Of a stretch of 64,000 bases of DNA, positions 1 to 13,366 are shown one piece after another; position 1 is the first letter of the stretch, and each line of letters opens with the position of its first letter. A program made the translations under genes and the position numbers. The DNA lies in NCBI RefSeq assembly GCF_003597395.2, contig NC_133769.1, forward strand, positions 45,178,283-45,242,282, given 5' to 3'. Under the pieces are notes generated by a model. That model ran no database searches, had not been told where the DNA came from, and worked only from the letters and a program-made list of their open reading frames with translations. Source of the DNA: Chelonoidis abingdonii. Taxonomy: Eukaryota > Chordata > Testudines > Testudinidae.

Positions 1-182
1 GGGCCGGCAGGGGTATATATCACCCACCATAGTGGCGCCACTCTAGGGGGCGACCTGCCGGCCCGCTGGAGTTGCTAGGGTAAAAGTTTTCCGACGAATG
101 TGCACGCACGGCGCATACACCTACTGGAATGGATATGAGCAACAAATCTCGAAGAACAAGAGCTACAAGGTGAGTAACCATG
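1..182 (+). mobile_element. Right terminal repeat of a DIRS-type retrotransposon (body upstream of window)
   Basis: The segment runs from GGGCCGGCAGGGGTATATA to CTACAAGGTGAGTAACC. It contains CTGGAATGGATATGAGCAAC and TCTCGAAGAACAAGAGC. I recognise this as the inverted terminal repeat of a chelonian DIRS subfamily. Its outer end, AAGGTGAGTAAC, is the same as the outer end of the complete DIRS element ending near 47927. No coding part of this copy is in the window. The assignment rests on pattern memory plus this shared terminus. Confidence 0.7.
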
Positions 183-329
183 TTTTTTAAGTGCAAAACT
201 GAACTCCAACCTAACATATGGAATCACCACCATAATAAGCCCAGAAGACTTAAAAATCTGTATCTAATAGTTCAATATTTTCGAGCCATTTAGAATACAT
301 CTACAGAGGGATTAAAGACCTGTGACATG

Positions 330-566
330 GCAGTGGCAAGCCTGAGTCAATAGATTTTGGCTCGGGCTGCAGCGCTAAAAATTGCTGTGTAGACATTTGG
401 GCTTGGGCTTGAGCCCAAGCTCTGGGATCCTCCCCTCCTCGCAGAGTCACAGAGCTCAGGCTCCTGCCTGAGCCTGAACATCTACTTGGCAATTTTTTAA
501 CCCTGTGACCCTGAGTCAGCTGATCTGGGCCAGTGGTGGGTTTTACACCTGTGTAGACACACCCTG
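330..566. mobile_element. Small non-autonomous DNA transposon (GTGTAGACA-type ends)
   Basis: Runs of GGGCTTGGGCTTGAGCCC and GAGCTCAGGCTCCTGCCTGAG form nested palindromes, and the right end reads CTGTGTAGACACACCCTG. This is a common layout of short MITEs in turtles. No clear target duplication was found, so the borders are approximate. Confidence 0.55.
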
Positions 567-1001
567 ACTGTTCCACTACTTAGCTTGAGTGACAGATAGT
601 AGCAATCAGTCAGTCTGTACAGTTCTGATATACTCACTCCTAACTTGGTTGCCATGATCCTCTCCAAGCTCCCAAATCTTTCTGCATTAGTTAGTCACCA
701 TGTTCACTTATGGTTGTTCATTGTTTGTGTGGGAAAACTTTGCTTTTTGAAAAAAAATCACATGAAATAAAAGCAGTGTGATGAATATGGAAACCCGTTT
801 TTGATTCATTATACTAAGGCCTGTTTGCATGCATTGCTAGGCTTATATTGGATGTTTGATGGGAATTGTGAAGAAGGAAACAGGACAGTTTGTGGTGGTG
901 AAGTCAAAGTCGTCAATCTTTTATTTTGCTACACCTGAAATTAAACATTTTAACATTAAAGGACATTTTTAAAAATAAGAGCTTTCTAGCACTATAGTAA
1001 T
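567..1001. other. Intron-like unique sequence
   Basis: AT-rich, CpG-poor sequence with no open frame of note and no repeat I recognise. Confidence 0.5.
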
Positions 1002-1009
1002 ACCTAGCT

Positions 1010-1318
1010 CGGGGTCGGCAATCTTTCAGAAGCTGTGTGCCAAGTTTTCATTTATTCACTCTAATTTAAGGTTTTGCATGCTAGTAATACATTTTAACAT
1101 TTTTAGAAGATCTCTTTCTATAAGTCTATAATATATAACTAAACTATTGTCTTATGTAAAGTAAATAAGGTTTTTAAAATGTTTAAGAAGTTTAATTTAA
1201 AATTAATTTAAAATGCAGAGCCCCCCGGACCGGTGGCCAGGACTCGGGCAGTGTGAGTGCCACTGAAAATCAGCTCGCATGCCGCCTTCGGCACGCGTGC
1301 CATAGGTTGCGTACCATG
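1010..1318. mobile_element. hAT-type non-autonomous element with 8-bp target duplication
   Basis: The 309-bp element runs from CGGGGTCGGCAATC to GGTTGCGTACCATG, eroded forms of hAT inverted ends (CAGGGGTCGGCAACC type). It is flanked by a perfect 8-bp duplication, ACCTAGCT, at 1002-1009 and 1319-1326. The 8-bp duplication and CAG-type ends are diagnostic of hAT transposition. It has no coding capacity. Confidence 0.85.
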
Positions 1319-1326
1319 ACCTAGCT

Positions 1327-2789
1327 CTTAAAAGTGCGAAAATGTCTGCTACTAGACAGTCTCGCTTCCGAGTCACACAGATTAGTCCAGCCGAGTAGGG
1401 CTAGTCAAAATGTTTTTGTCAATGTTTTTGACAAAGTCATTTTGAACTAAATGAAAATGTTCACAAAAATAATTTCATTTGAAAAAAACGTTCCCCATGA
1501 GAAAATCTAAAATGAATCAGAAAGCATTTTTGTTTTGGCTTTCAAAAACCTGAAAAAGTTCTGGTGTCCACTTTACTTTTCTTTCTTCCTGGGATCCTCA
1601 TACCTGATGGTGGACCATCTTTGTGTTTTACTGTGAATACTCAGGATTTCAGAAGTTATGATGGCAACATCTGAGGTGAAAGAGGGTTCTCACCTGAAAC
1701 AATCATTTCTGGTATGGGCCTTTACCAAAGATCTAAAGAGAACTTACTTGATAATATTGGTAAATTGAGAAGAGTTCACCGATGATGATTCTACATTTCA
1801 TAAATTTAGGCATGGATGACTAAGTGAAAGTGTTCCCAAGGGGGTGGTGTTGTGTGCTCAGGGAGAGGAATTAACTACGTAGGCAGGATATGACCAGTCC
1901 CAATCCTAAGGTTGTAATTGCAGCTGCCATCTCTGTGTGCTTCCTGAAATCTTTGTGCTGTCCTTACCATCCATCTTTCTGTACTTAGGCTCTATACCAG
2001 AATGGTACACATCTCCTCTTTATCCAGCAGATGCAGAGAAGTGTCAAGTGCTTGCTTCACAACCGGCCATTTCCTGTGCAGTGAAATTGTGGTTGTTCTG
2101 GTGCCTTGGGACTTTCTGCTGCCTCGAAACACCTGGGTGTATTTCACCTATATATAATTTTCCTGTGTCTTAAGGTTGAGGTAAAAATTGGTATCTTATC
2201 TAAGGAGAAACTGAATAAAGTAATATGCTGTGTAAAATGCCTTGCCAGTTTTAAGTGTCAGTAGGATCTGTTGAATTTGATCAATGGCACTATTATTTTC
2301 CATGATTCATTTGCTTTCACTAGCTCCCCATAAAAAGGTTTACAGGAATGCGTCAGAAGGAAAATCTGTGTTCTTAAACTATCTTGAATCCTTTTCCACT
2401 TCATAACTTCCTTCCTTCCTTCTCCATGAAAGCAAAGAAACATAGCCAGAATGATGACTTGTATGTAAGCAGAGTCAGGATAAGCTCCACCCTGATATCT
2501 GGTGGAAAGAATTTCAGAGAGTGTATTTGCATAGGCACACCTACCCCATCCCAGGCTGCCGAGCTGTGGGACTGCTTTGTGACAGAAATGACTCAACCTC
2601 AGTTGGGTGGTACGTGCTAAACAAGGGACATGGGTTCCAAAACCCAGTGAATTGAGAGAGGCTGGGGACAGGTATCTGTGCCTGGTGGTGTAAGTGCCTT
2701 GTGGCGCCAGAAGCACCAGTTCCACCCACTCCTCTCTCCACTGTGGAATGTCAGAGTTGATTTTTTTATTCCTGGAAGAATGTAGCTAC
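1327..2789. other. Intron-like sequence
   Basis: No supported gene. Open frames near 1937-2173 and on the minus strand at 2258-2725 show no family similarity or domain and lie in ordinary intron-like sequence. Confidence 0.45.
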
Positions 2790-3290
2790 AGGTTACTGAG
2801 CTGAACTCACTTTGGACTAATGGTGCACTAGCACTGGGGCTCCCCTACTATGAGCTGAGATCACTAAGAGTTGAAATCACTAAAGAGCTGGAATTACGTA
2901 CTGTGCTAACTAGTGGGGGAGCCTGAAGCTATACTGCGGAACAGAGCAGCTGGCGGAGTGGAGCAGTTTGTGAGGACGGCTGGAGGAGCAGAGTGGAGTG
3001 GCTGGTAAAGCGGAGCAGTTCGTGGAGAAAGCGGAAGCAAAACCCACGGAGAGGCAGGGCAGTTGGCCCTGAACCACGTAAGGTGCCCCTTTCAACCCAG
3101 GCTGGGGGGAAGGACCTCTGCAGATAGACTCTCGAACTTTGGGGCTGCACTGACCCAGGACAGAGACTTTTTTGGATTGTGGGACTTTTGGGACTGTGGG
3201 TGATTTGGCAGAGGGGCAGAAGGGTTATATGTATAAATGTACGTATGTATAATGTGTATGCATACACACTCATGAAATGGAAGCTTCCTA
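2790..3290 (+). mobile_element. LTR-like repeat fragment
   Basis: A block with GGAGGAGCAGAGTGGAGTGG and CTGACCCAGGACAGAGAC, ending in repeated GGGACTTTTGGGACTGTGG. I recall this as the 3' part of an LTR-type repeat common in turtle genomes. No TG...CA borders or target duplication could be set, so class and edges are uncertain. Confidence 0.4.
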
Positions 3291-6200
3291 TAAAAAGAAG
3301 CCACTAGGGAAGGTAAAATACTAGTTTAAACAGTGAAAAGGTGTTTGACTTTTTAAGTATATAATATCTTGTAGCTTTCTGCTGGGGACAAGCACAAGAG
3401 AAGCATAATTCAAAACACAGCTGGAGGAAAAAGACATTTTTTAATTGGGTCTTCTGGGTTTTTTTGTTTTGACCCAGAATAAGCATCTTGAAATATGGCT
3501 GTCCTGTGCTCTCTCAGCCCTAATTTAAGTAAAATTAATAGCTAATTAGTATCAGAATTGCTTATTGTATCTACAGGAACACAAATATCTTTCAACTGGT
3601 ATTCAATTGTTCTTAGGTATTCTCTCTCTGTATAGATTTTATGCTCCTTCATTCTTTGTACTATGCAAGTGGAGGTTGACTGTATTTTCTTTAGATTTCC
3701 TACTTCGTATGATACTATGTGCTGTTTGACTGTTTTTGGTTATCTAGTTGTTTTTAATTTGAAATGTAAAATTTCTATTTTATTTATTTTATTCTTGATT
3801 TCACTCATGTCGTTTCCAGTGTACATAGTTTACTAAACAAGTATATCCTGGAGCACTGAATCAACCCAGTTCACTTTTCAAACTTTAATGTAGTCTTTGT
3901 GGCACACTAATTAGGGACTAATTAGGTAAAATTAATACTAGCACTAGATCTGATTCTTGGCAGTACATTAATCTGAGATAGTTACTAAGTACTGTCCTGT
4001 CCTTTGAATAAAGTGTAAAGTATTTTTAATTTTTCTTATAAAATCTACTAGAACTTTGAGCACAAAGTCCTGCTTTCTCATAGGTTAGTATACTGGTAAT
4101 TAACCGCTAAAAGAAGACTACTGCTAGTTTTAAAAACGAACAAACTCCACAACTACCAAATACATTTCGTGACACAGAGCTTGAGATGTAACAGACTCAG
4201 GGAACAATAGGAAATGAATATATTATGAGTTGGACATTTCCTGGAAGCTCAAGTGCTTGATTTGAGAGTCAATTGACCATTGTTCCTGATCCTGAATGAA
4301 GATTGTTAGTGACACTTCTGCGTCTAATCTAAGGACCACTATTCCCTTTATCCTTAATGGGTTTGCAGGTGACAAGATATGACTGTTGCCATGCAAAACA
4401 TGATGGCTTCATTCATATCATGTCCTTTCCACCTCAGTCTGTCTTTTGTCCATCTGTTGTGTCTTTTCTGAAACAAGATTTCCCAAGGGGGCCGTATGCT
4501 ATTATAATATAAATATTTTTTTAATTTACAATCATCCACCTCTTTCCAAGTCTTATCCAGATGTTTGTACACTGCTGTGTATTTTTTAATATGCTGTACA
4601 ATTGATATACTAAAGAAGTGCAGAGAGAGATCTCACAAAAACAGCAAGCTCAAATGAGTCAAAGATCTATGAAATGTGCCCTCTGTGTGGAAAAGACTAT
4701 ATCCTTTGTCTGGGCATCTCAAAAATGAATGGTGTGCAGACCATGTAGATTCTGTTTTTGTTTATGAAAATGTACTTGTATTCATGTGAACTAACTTGAT
4801 ATCTCTAATTTAATGTTTTTTGTATTTATAGTTTATGCCTGTGAGAATGCTTTGATATTTTTCTTAAACTATGCAAGTACTTGAGGTGTATAGGCTGCTA
4901 AATAAGGGATAAAAAGTAAAATGTACTAACACTGAAACTACATTGGCAGAGATAAAAGGGTATATTCTTTTAACAATATTATAAAAGACATAAGATCATT
5001 TTTAGCAGGACTGCAGTCCTTCTATTAATGTAGCTATGCTACTTCATTGCAGAACAGTCGGATGTACTTTTATTGACTGTATTCTCTTAATCCATAACAC
5101 AGTGAAGATGTAACCCTTTTATTGTCTGTGGTTTGTTCATTGAGGAGTGTGGGTTAGCAATGCATCTTGCATAGTGCAAAGTCATGTTTCAGTTGGCAGA
5201 CATTTAGTCTGCCTCTTTTTGTGATGATCATTCCTTTTTAGTATTCAGTGCATGGAAGAAAATGTGATATAAGGGAATTGGTCTGCTGTCTTACAGACTG
5301 ATTCAGTCATTTATTTCTGTTTTCTTAAGGTATGACACGCGGCAATAAAAGTATTTCCTTTACCAAAAATGACTTTGCATAGAAATACATAGTAATCATA
5401 ATTGTTGACTTTTTAAAAAACTGGCATGTGAAAAAGATAGTAAAGGAAAAAATGTAAATATTGTATCTTAATTGAGCTTCTATTTTATGTTTTTAATTTA
5501 TTCTTCAGAATACATTTTGGTAGTATTTAAGGCGTTAAAGTTATTCATTAGCATACTTGCAGAAATGCAAATATACATTTTATAACTAGCAAGGAGAGAG
5601 ATTCTTAACATTGCAAAAATCTCAGTTAAAAATAGATGTTTTGTGAAAAAACTAAGTATTTCCATCAATACATTACATGATTAAAAATAATTAAGTAGGA
5701 ATTAAATCATTCTGTCGAGACCAGAAATTCTTGAGATTGGCAGAAGGTTTTTTTAAAAGTATGAAGCATTGCTCTCTAGCTGGTGGTCCTGTTCAATTAC
5801 ACAAGAGAGCTGCATAGGAAATGGGCTTCCAGAATGCAGCTGTAAAAATAATTTTAGATTTCAAGGAAACAACATTTAAGAAGTCAAGGAATATGGGGCT
5901 AAATCTTACCGAGTCCAGAGAATATGCATGCAAGAGTATTAAAGGATCTAGAAAACAAACTTACTACATTGTCAATTTATTTTAAGTAATGGAAAACTGA
6001 GGTACCTGAATCAGGGGTGCTGGAATGGTGGGGGCTAAGAGGCTATACCCTCCCACTTTTTAACCGTCCATAAGGACAAGCGATGGAAGGTGGCGTGGGA
6101 GTGGGACCTTGGGGTGGATGGGTTTGGGTGCTGGTGACCCCTCTACTGTTAGGAAGCTTTTGCTGCCCCTGATCTGAATACAGAAGGAAAACAAAATGTT

Positions 6201-6369
6201 GCACTCGTTTTGGCTGGTACTATCCCATAATTGTCTAACTTCTTTTCCTTTTAAAATAATTCAACAAATACTAATTGGGGAAGGGGGAGAAATCACACAA
6301 CATTTAGAAGATAGTGGAACCATGATCATTAAGCAACAAAAGACAAATTCAGAACCAAAAATACAGTCC
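3291..6369. other. AT-rich unique intron sequence
   Basis: About 3 kb with no gene, no recognised repeat and very few CpG. I counted about five CpG in 3301-4300. Confidence 0.5.
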
Positions 6370-8035
6370 CTGTGTTAGAGTTTACAATCTAAGTAGGAGA
6401 CAGGAAACAAGAGGTGGATACAACAAGACTGGAGCGCTAGGTAAAAATGAGACCAAACTGGTCACTTTGAAAAGCAGTGGTCATAGCATGCCAACTTCTT
6501 AATCACTGTCTGGCATTTTTAAGCATTATGGTAGAGGAGAATATTTTAAGGAGGGATATGAAGGAGAACAAGGAGGTGGTTGTTTGTATCTTTTGAGGAA
6601 TGCTTCCTAGGACTGAGAGTGTGTGTGAAGGTACTTGTTTGAAATTTTAACAAGTGATGAAGCTTGGGCCCATTGGAAAGTAGAGGCAGGGATCAATTTC
6701 TTAATAGTATGTAAAGGATGATAAATAGAGCAGTAATAGGCTGTGAATACAAGTAGTTTGTGGTTTAGATCATGGAACCAGGGGAGCCAGTTTAGGGCTG
6801 CAAAGAGAGAGGTGAAATGGCTGAAGCAACAGTTTGGGAACATGATCTACACAGCAGTGTATTTAATAAATGGCGGTTGCAGTAGTTGATGTGAGATGAG
6901 GGCCTAGACTAGAGATTTGGCTATGTGTACTGAGAGGAAATGCTGGACTGTAGAGTTGTTTTGCAGGAAGGAGCAGCAAAATTTAGACACTACTAGATAT
7001 GAAGATCTAGAGAGAGGGTTGAGTTGAAGATAAAGCCTAGATTAGGCCTGAGTGACAGGGAGGAGGAATGGTGCCCATGGTAAATGAGGAAGGAGGGAGA
7101 GGAGAGATTAAGAGCTGTTTGGCCATGCTGAGTTTAAATTGAAGTCTGGTCTTCCAGAAGGAGTTGCCTGAATAACAGGCTGAGATTTTAGCTTGGATCT
7201 GTCTTTTCCTGTGGAAGATAAATCTGAAAGTCATCTGTATAGAGATGGTAGTTGAAATAGTGTTTGTGAATAAGATCTCTTCCTGTATTGTATCATATCA
7301 TATATTGAGGAAAGAGGAGAGGGGGCCAAGGAAGGAGCCCTATGGACCCTCCTCCTGTGAGTTGGAGGGAGGATGATGGAGAACTTCCAAACAAATACTG
7401 ATAGAGGTGATTAGAGTGGTAGGAGGAGAATCGAGAGAGGACTGAAACATCAAAGTTGGGGGAAAATGAGCTTTCAGGAAGAATAGTGTGGTTGATTGTG
7501 CCAAGGGCTGATGGTTTGAAGAAGATGAGGATGGAATGCTTTGTCCTGGAGAAGTAATTAGAGACCTTAATGAGAGCTATTTAAATGGAGTGAAAGGCAT
7601 GGAACTTGGAAGGTGGATCGGATAGGGTCTAGGGTGGAATTGGAGGAGAGGACCTCCAGACAGAGGCGGGTAGGTGGTATGCTCAGTGAGCTTAGAGAGA
7701 GTGCATTAGTAATAGAGGAAGGTGAGGTGAGATTTTTATGGTTGGAGAGACTAAAATATGCTTGTGTTGTGAGAGGAAGGAAACTGAGGAGAGTACAAGG
7801 TTGAGGAGAAAAGTAAGGGAAGGAATGAGTGTATGGGTCGGGGAGATCAGGAGATTTGTGGAGTCACTAAGGTGGGGCGGGGTTTAGAGAGGAGAACAGA
7901 TGTGAAGTTATTCTTTCCTGGCACTGATGCAGGAGGGATTGACAGGGGCATGAACAATGGGAAGATAAACCGGGGCATGAGCCCCTCACAGAACTCCTCC
8001 ACATTGGCCCCAGGATGGGGAGAGTGAGCTCCTCC
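6370..8035. repeat. GA-rich dispersed repeat, class unknown
   Basis: From TTAGAGTTTACAATCTAAG onward the + strand is strongly purine-rich and resembles old retroelement sequence seen in several amniotes. A shorter stretch at 20440-20780 has similar wording, such as GGGCCAGTTTGTATAAATTA against GGAGCCAGTTTAGGGCTGC. The small open frames inside come from the skewed composition and do not look like genes. Confidence 0.4.
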
Positions 8036-9924
8036 AGCCTCTCCATAAGCAGTGAAATTTAAATTCCTCTTGCACATCACTGGAACTGGTGCAGCAATGA
8101 AGGGGAGAAAAGAAAGTGGGAATGATACACCAGACTTCTGTTAACTTTTTATAATAAAATTACTAAAATGCAAACACTGAATCTACTGCCTTCCCTTCTT
8201 TTTGTAAAGTATTGATTGCATCATGAAATTTTACACTCTCAAAATTAATTCCAATCAGCTGTCATATGAACACTTGTGTAATAAAACAAGTTGAATATCC
8301 ATAACCAAAGGGTTAGGAAAAAATGAATGGCTAAGTATCAAATTGCATTTAGGTAGGTGTCTAGCAGGGACCCAGAAAAATCTCTATTGGATTATGAGCT
8401 AGAAAAGAGTAAACAATATATAATGAAATTCTCAGCTGATAATTGAGAAGCGTTGTGAACATGAATAACACAAATGGTTGACAGAAGTTCAGAAAGAGGG
8501 GAAAAAAGTAGGTTTAAACTTAGTTTAATGTAAACTAATCATATGAGGAAAATATCCAAAATGCAAATTTCTGGGCTTGTTCAAGTTTCTTCGTCCCACT
8601 GATTATTTGCAATGTGAGGTTACCAGAACAAAGTGTTCACACACAAAAAACAACCCCCCCCCAACCAAACCCGACAACACATTCAGCAGCAACTAGGGAC
8701 CTTGATAGAATGATTTAGGAGGAAAATATAAAAATCCAAATATTGATGGTTTGACAAAGAGATGACTAAGTGGGGTGATGAGTTTACAAAGATTTGAGGG
8801 ATGTGAACATCAAGGAGGGAGAGGAATTAATTAGCATACTAAACGGAAACAAACAGAAGTAGAAGGGTAAAATTATAGTAAGAAAGTGAAAAGTCAGGCT
8901 GAGTATAAAGAGAGGCTTAATAACAATAAGATCTGTTAGCTGTGAAATCTGCCAAATGTAGTGGTGATGTAAATTCCATTGCATGGCACATTGAAAACTG
9001 GCCTGGCCATGATTTATCTTTGACTCATTTTCAGATTGTTTGTTTAATTTTTTTGGGTTCTTTTTTGGGAGTCTGTTCTCTTGGCTCTAAAAGTTATTTA
9101 AGATATAGGGAAATAATAAATTGAATAGAATTAACATAACATTTCTTCTGTCATCTCTTAAAATCCTTAAAGTTCTAAGGTTTAGAAATATATCTGGAAT
9201 GTGAAAATTGTATATTTCGAGTTATAAAGACACCATTTCTTTCCATGTTTATAATGTCTTGTAACCTACAATTCTCTAGTGACAAATTCACCTTCCTCGA
9301 AAGATAGTCCAATTTACAGTAGTTATTAAATATACCTTATCTGTTACTATTCATAAGATATTGTAGGAGATGTCAGCAAGATTGTATGGTATGTGTGCTG
9401 TCTAAGTTTGCATACTAAACTAGCACTTCTACAGAAGAGGAAATAGTAATCATATAATTAATGACTTAGATGATCTCATGCTAAATACTTGATCCTGTTC
9501 TCAGTTATATGGATGAGCATGGCCACATAGCTTGTAAAATTTTGCTATTGTGTCAGTATTCAGTAGCCAGTTACACTGGTATGCATCACTGCATGTCTTT
9601 GAATCTGAAGATACGATTGAGTCTATAAATTTAGACAAGTGACAAAACACATTTGTGTGATTATAACATGCTTTCACATCATAGACATTCCAAAATAAAA
9701 GCACAGATAATTTTTAACTTGTCTTTTGTTCAGTTCAAGGAAGGGAAACTTATTTGGAGCATTAATTAAGATTGCAACCAAGTTCCATTGTAAAGCCTAT
9801 TTTTAGGATCTATCTTCTCCCATAATTTTGGCTATGAAAATTATTTAGGCTGGATGAATTCCAGATTTATTCTGCAGCAAAGGAATAATTCTTTGCAAAG
9901 GCTGAAGAATACTGATTCATATAT
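8036..9924. other. Intron-like sequence
   Basis: AT-rich with a short C run at 8657-8664. No gene or repeat family recognised. Confidence 0.45.
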
Positions 9925-10090
9925 TATAAGGCCAGAGGGACTGTTATGATCTAGTCTAGTCTTCTGAATAACACGGGCCATAAAAATTCACTCAGTAAAT
10001 TACTGCATCAGGCCCATATTGTCTGAACTAGAGCCTATCCTTTATCAAGACATCCAGTTTTGATTTAAAGATGTCAAGTGATGGGCCTTG
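9925..10090 (-). mobile_element. Old CR1/L3-type LINE fragment
   Basis: ATAAGGCCAGAGGGACTGTT, GATCTAGTCTAGTCTTCTG and ACATCCAGTTTTGATTTAAAG, in this order, match the 3' end of an old CR1-clade LINE read on the opposite strand. Truncated and diverged. Confidence 0.65.
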
Positions 10091-10915
10091 ACGTGGGCAC
10101 AGGTTCGTATCAGGAGATAGCATTGCAGGGTTGGTGCCTAAATGTGTATGCTACATTTGTTTTAGGATAGTTAAATGATCAGTCTTTTGGAACCTGGGGT
10201 CTGTCGCAACTACTGGGAAGGTGAACAGGGAAAGTATATTGACATTTTAGTCCACATAAGGAAGGTAGTTGGAGTAGAGAGGCTTTTCTGTCTCATAATG
10301 GAATTGTGGATCAGGTTAGGGTGGTGGTTCAGGGTTATATATGGCAAACAAGAGCCAGCCATATATGATGTCTTGACCATAGTGAGATTTTGACCTGAAG
10401 AGGGTTAAGTCTATGGTCAGGATATGGAGGGGAAGGACAAAATCACATGTTTGGAAAATTAACCCTACCTCTTTTTGTTCCAGGAATAAGGTGACTAGTA
10501 CCCTCCTCCCACTCTTCCCTGATCTTGAAAAAGGTCATATACCCCTTTGTGTCCTCTCACCTTCCTCATGCAGATGCACAGCCAGGCTGGTGGCCCCATC
10601 CTCACATTGGTATCAAGTTGTGGGACAGAGGGATATGGCGTCCATCTCACACCCTAAGCCTTGGGGTGGGGAAGTACCACTAGGATGCTTTCCAACCCCC
10701 TCACCAGATATGGGGACTGTTTAGTTGCATCTGAGGAGGGTAGCAAGGCAAGTGCTCTGATCAAGACTCCGCTTATTTTTTTATTCTATTCTGAGGTTGA
10801 AGTAAGGTGAGTAGAGTGTTGATCAGAGCTCCTGCTTTGCATCACCAGACTGCCACCTTACCCTCTGCTAAATACATAGTTCCTTCCCTTTGTCATATTC
10901 TCCACCCTGACTCCC
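10091..10915. other. Intron-like sequence
   Basis: No supported gene. An open frame at 10413-10724 (+) has no domain or family wording. Confidence 0.4.
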
Positions 10916-11235
10916 CCTAGAGTTACCAATCCTCCCAGTTTCACCGGGAGTCTCCCGGAATCATGCCCTATCTCCCGGAGGCTACTGAAGCCAAACTGGG
11001 AGATATTAAGTGCTGAAAGTCCAGCGGCGCAGTTGGGGCTAAGGCAGGCTCCCTGGCTCTGCACCATTCCTAAAAGCAACTGGCATGTCCCTGTGGCCCC
11101 TGAGGGAGGGAGGGAGGGGGGCAAGTGGCTCTGCGTGCTGCCTCTGCCTCCAACGCCGACTCTGCAGCTCCCATTGGCCAGGAACTGTGGGTGTTTGGGT
11201 TTGTGTGATTTAGACAGTTGGCAACCGTAACCCCC
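10916..11235. mobile_element. Probable hAT-like non-autonomous element
   Basis: Begins AGAGTTACCAATCCTCCCAG and ends CAGTTGGCAACC, imperfect inverted ends of the kind AGAGTTGCCAAC. The inside is GC-rich, with CTCCCGG repeats and CTCCCATTGGCCAGGAAC, typical of short turtle DNA elements. A clean 8-bp duplication was not found. Confidence 0.5.
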
Positions 11236-13366
11236 CTGTACTGGATTCTTTCTGCTCCTTCAGATCCTCGCTGCTTGCTCAGCAGCCTGCTGTTCACCAA
11301 GGTTGAATTTCCATTTCTCTTGGGCGAACAAATGAGTGGGAGTTTTTTCAACCCTGGGCAAGATGCTGATGTATGGACGATAATGTGATATTGACCTGGA
11401 AGGTGGTGTCTGAGCTACATGGTGGATTATGGCTCTTGAAGACTTATCACCCATATTGGAAACATCTAGGGAGAAAAATGTGTGTAAGAGGGTGTTTGAT
11501 CTATAGGTTGAGTTTGGATGGGGATACATGGGGAGAAGTGGTCTTCTTTTATTTTTTGAAAGTGCAGTAAGATCTTTAAGAGATTATAGAGCCTCACAGT
11601 TCATACAAACACATCTACGTCAACTTTGGGTTGCTTTTTTTGTGTGTAGCGTCTCTTGGTCCTTAGGATATCCTTTGTCCAAATCCTTGGGCCTAAAAAA
11701 GTGAGAATTTGGCTCTTCCCAGGATCATTTTTCTCTGACTTTCTGGTCACTACTGATATCTCTCAGATACTTCCGAGTCACACTTTTACAGGAATTTTTC
11801 TCAGCATGCTGATCTGGTAGCAGACAGTTTAGATTTTCTAGACAATATGGCCATGACTTAAGCTAAAAGTAGCCACATTTATTTAATAGTTTTGTTTGTT
11901 GTACCATAGTGATAGTAACTCACTGTTGTATAGCTTGTGTGATGTATGTTTAGTATGAGTTTCTATGTTTTTTTCCCCCTATTCTTTGTGCTGGCAAACA
12001 GCTTTTTTTGGCAGAGTATTTCTATGTTAATGTCAATGTATTTTCACAAATCCCAGTAGAAACATTTCTTTATGAAAGAGTCTAAAGGTCAATGCATAGA
12101 AACTGACGTCATAAAGGATTAGGTTAATAGAACTAATAAATATGATCCCCAGCACTCCTAAGTGCCCAAGAGAACTCCTAATTTTCATTTTCTGATCTTG
12201 CTCTGCAGCAACCAAGTGTTTTTTTTACAGGAACCCCTCTTCTTCTCACTTCTACAGACGGAAAAACCAACTCGTCCATGCTGCCATGAGTCTGTGTAGT
12301 ACTGGCAGATAAAGATTATTTAAATAGCTTTGATATAGTGATATCCCCAAAAGCATCTCTGTTCTTATTGTAGAAACAAATAAACAAATGCATGCTAAGA
12401 CACAGCTGTTCCCAAACACCAGGTTCCAGTTTCTGGTAACTATTTTTTAGACAAACCTTTAGCTCTTAGAAAGATGAGAATTTTGCCCTTTCCCACAATT
12501 ATCCCTCCGCCCACCGCTGCCCCAGGTAGTTGTAATTACACTCAGACACACCAGTCCTGGAATGGCCAAACAGAATCCAGGCAATTCTTTCAGGAATCTC
12601 AGCCCAACACTGATGCCTGATTCCCAGACAGCAACTCTGCCTTCATCTCTAATTGAGACATTCTCAAGGCAGAGAGCAAACTCTCTTGCAGATTGCCATA
12701 GCATATCTTTCCAAAGACCATTGTCTCTACACATAACGTAGCCCAATTCAAAAACTAACACACAGTATTTCTTCCCAAGACTGAACACTGACTCACAACC
12801 TAAGAAAAACTGAAGACTGTCATACTACACCTGCACATTTCCTTAAGTTTTACCTTTCTTATTCATGAGGAGATGGCACATACACAAAAGGAAGTAGCTA
12901 CAAGACACTTTCACGGCATCTACATACATGAAATGCTGATTTCATAGTGTGGAGTTTTGCAGGGAGACAAGGAAATTAAAAATTTAAAAATTATAAATAG
13001 CCTATCAAACAACCAGAAAGACCTTTCATATCACATTTCTCTAAGTTCCTTATTTTCTGGTTCTACTCTTGTCCAGCCGTTAGCAGAGCTTGCTTCTCAG
13101 AATGCTTTTTCTCCCTTTTTAAAATCTTAGTTTCTATCTTCATAACATCCTCCGTTGCCCCCGGTGAATATGAATTACCTCATATTTTGTGAGACTGTCT
13201 TCATTGCTTTATAAATTGGCTACTAGAGGGCACTGAAGAAGCTGTTGCCTGCAATTCTTTCTCTGAAAGTTCAACTGTTCTTACGCATATCACTTGTGGT
13301 TTCTGCTAACTGCGGAATCCAAAGGTCTGTTTAAAGATAAAAAAAACAACCCTTGTCTCTATCTTG
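11236..13366. other. Intron-like sequence
   Basis: AT-rich with no gene. It holds one CTCF-like motif, described separately. Confidence 0.45.
13220..13233 (+). promoter_or_regulatory. CTCF-like motif
   Basis: CTACTAGAGGGCAC differs at one position from the core CCASYAGRKGGCRS. A motif match alone does not show binding. Confidence 0.3.

Noticed and set aside
7613..8080. Three open frames in the GA-rich region
   Set aside because: Purine-biased repeat sequence with no domain or conserved wording.
10413..10724. Open frame of 103 codons (+)
   Set aside because: No similarity recognised, no splice context tied to it, and ordinary intron surroundings.
12459..12788. Open frame of 109 codons (-)
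   Set aside because: No family, motif or supporting signals.
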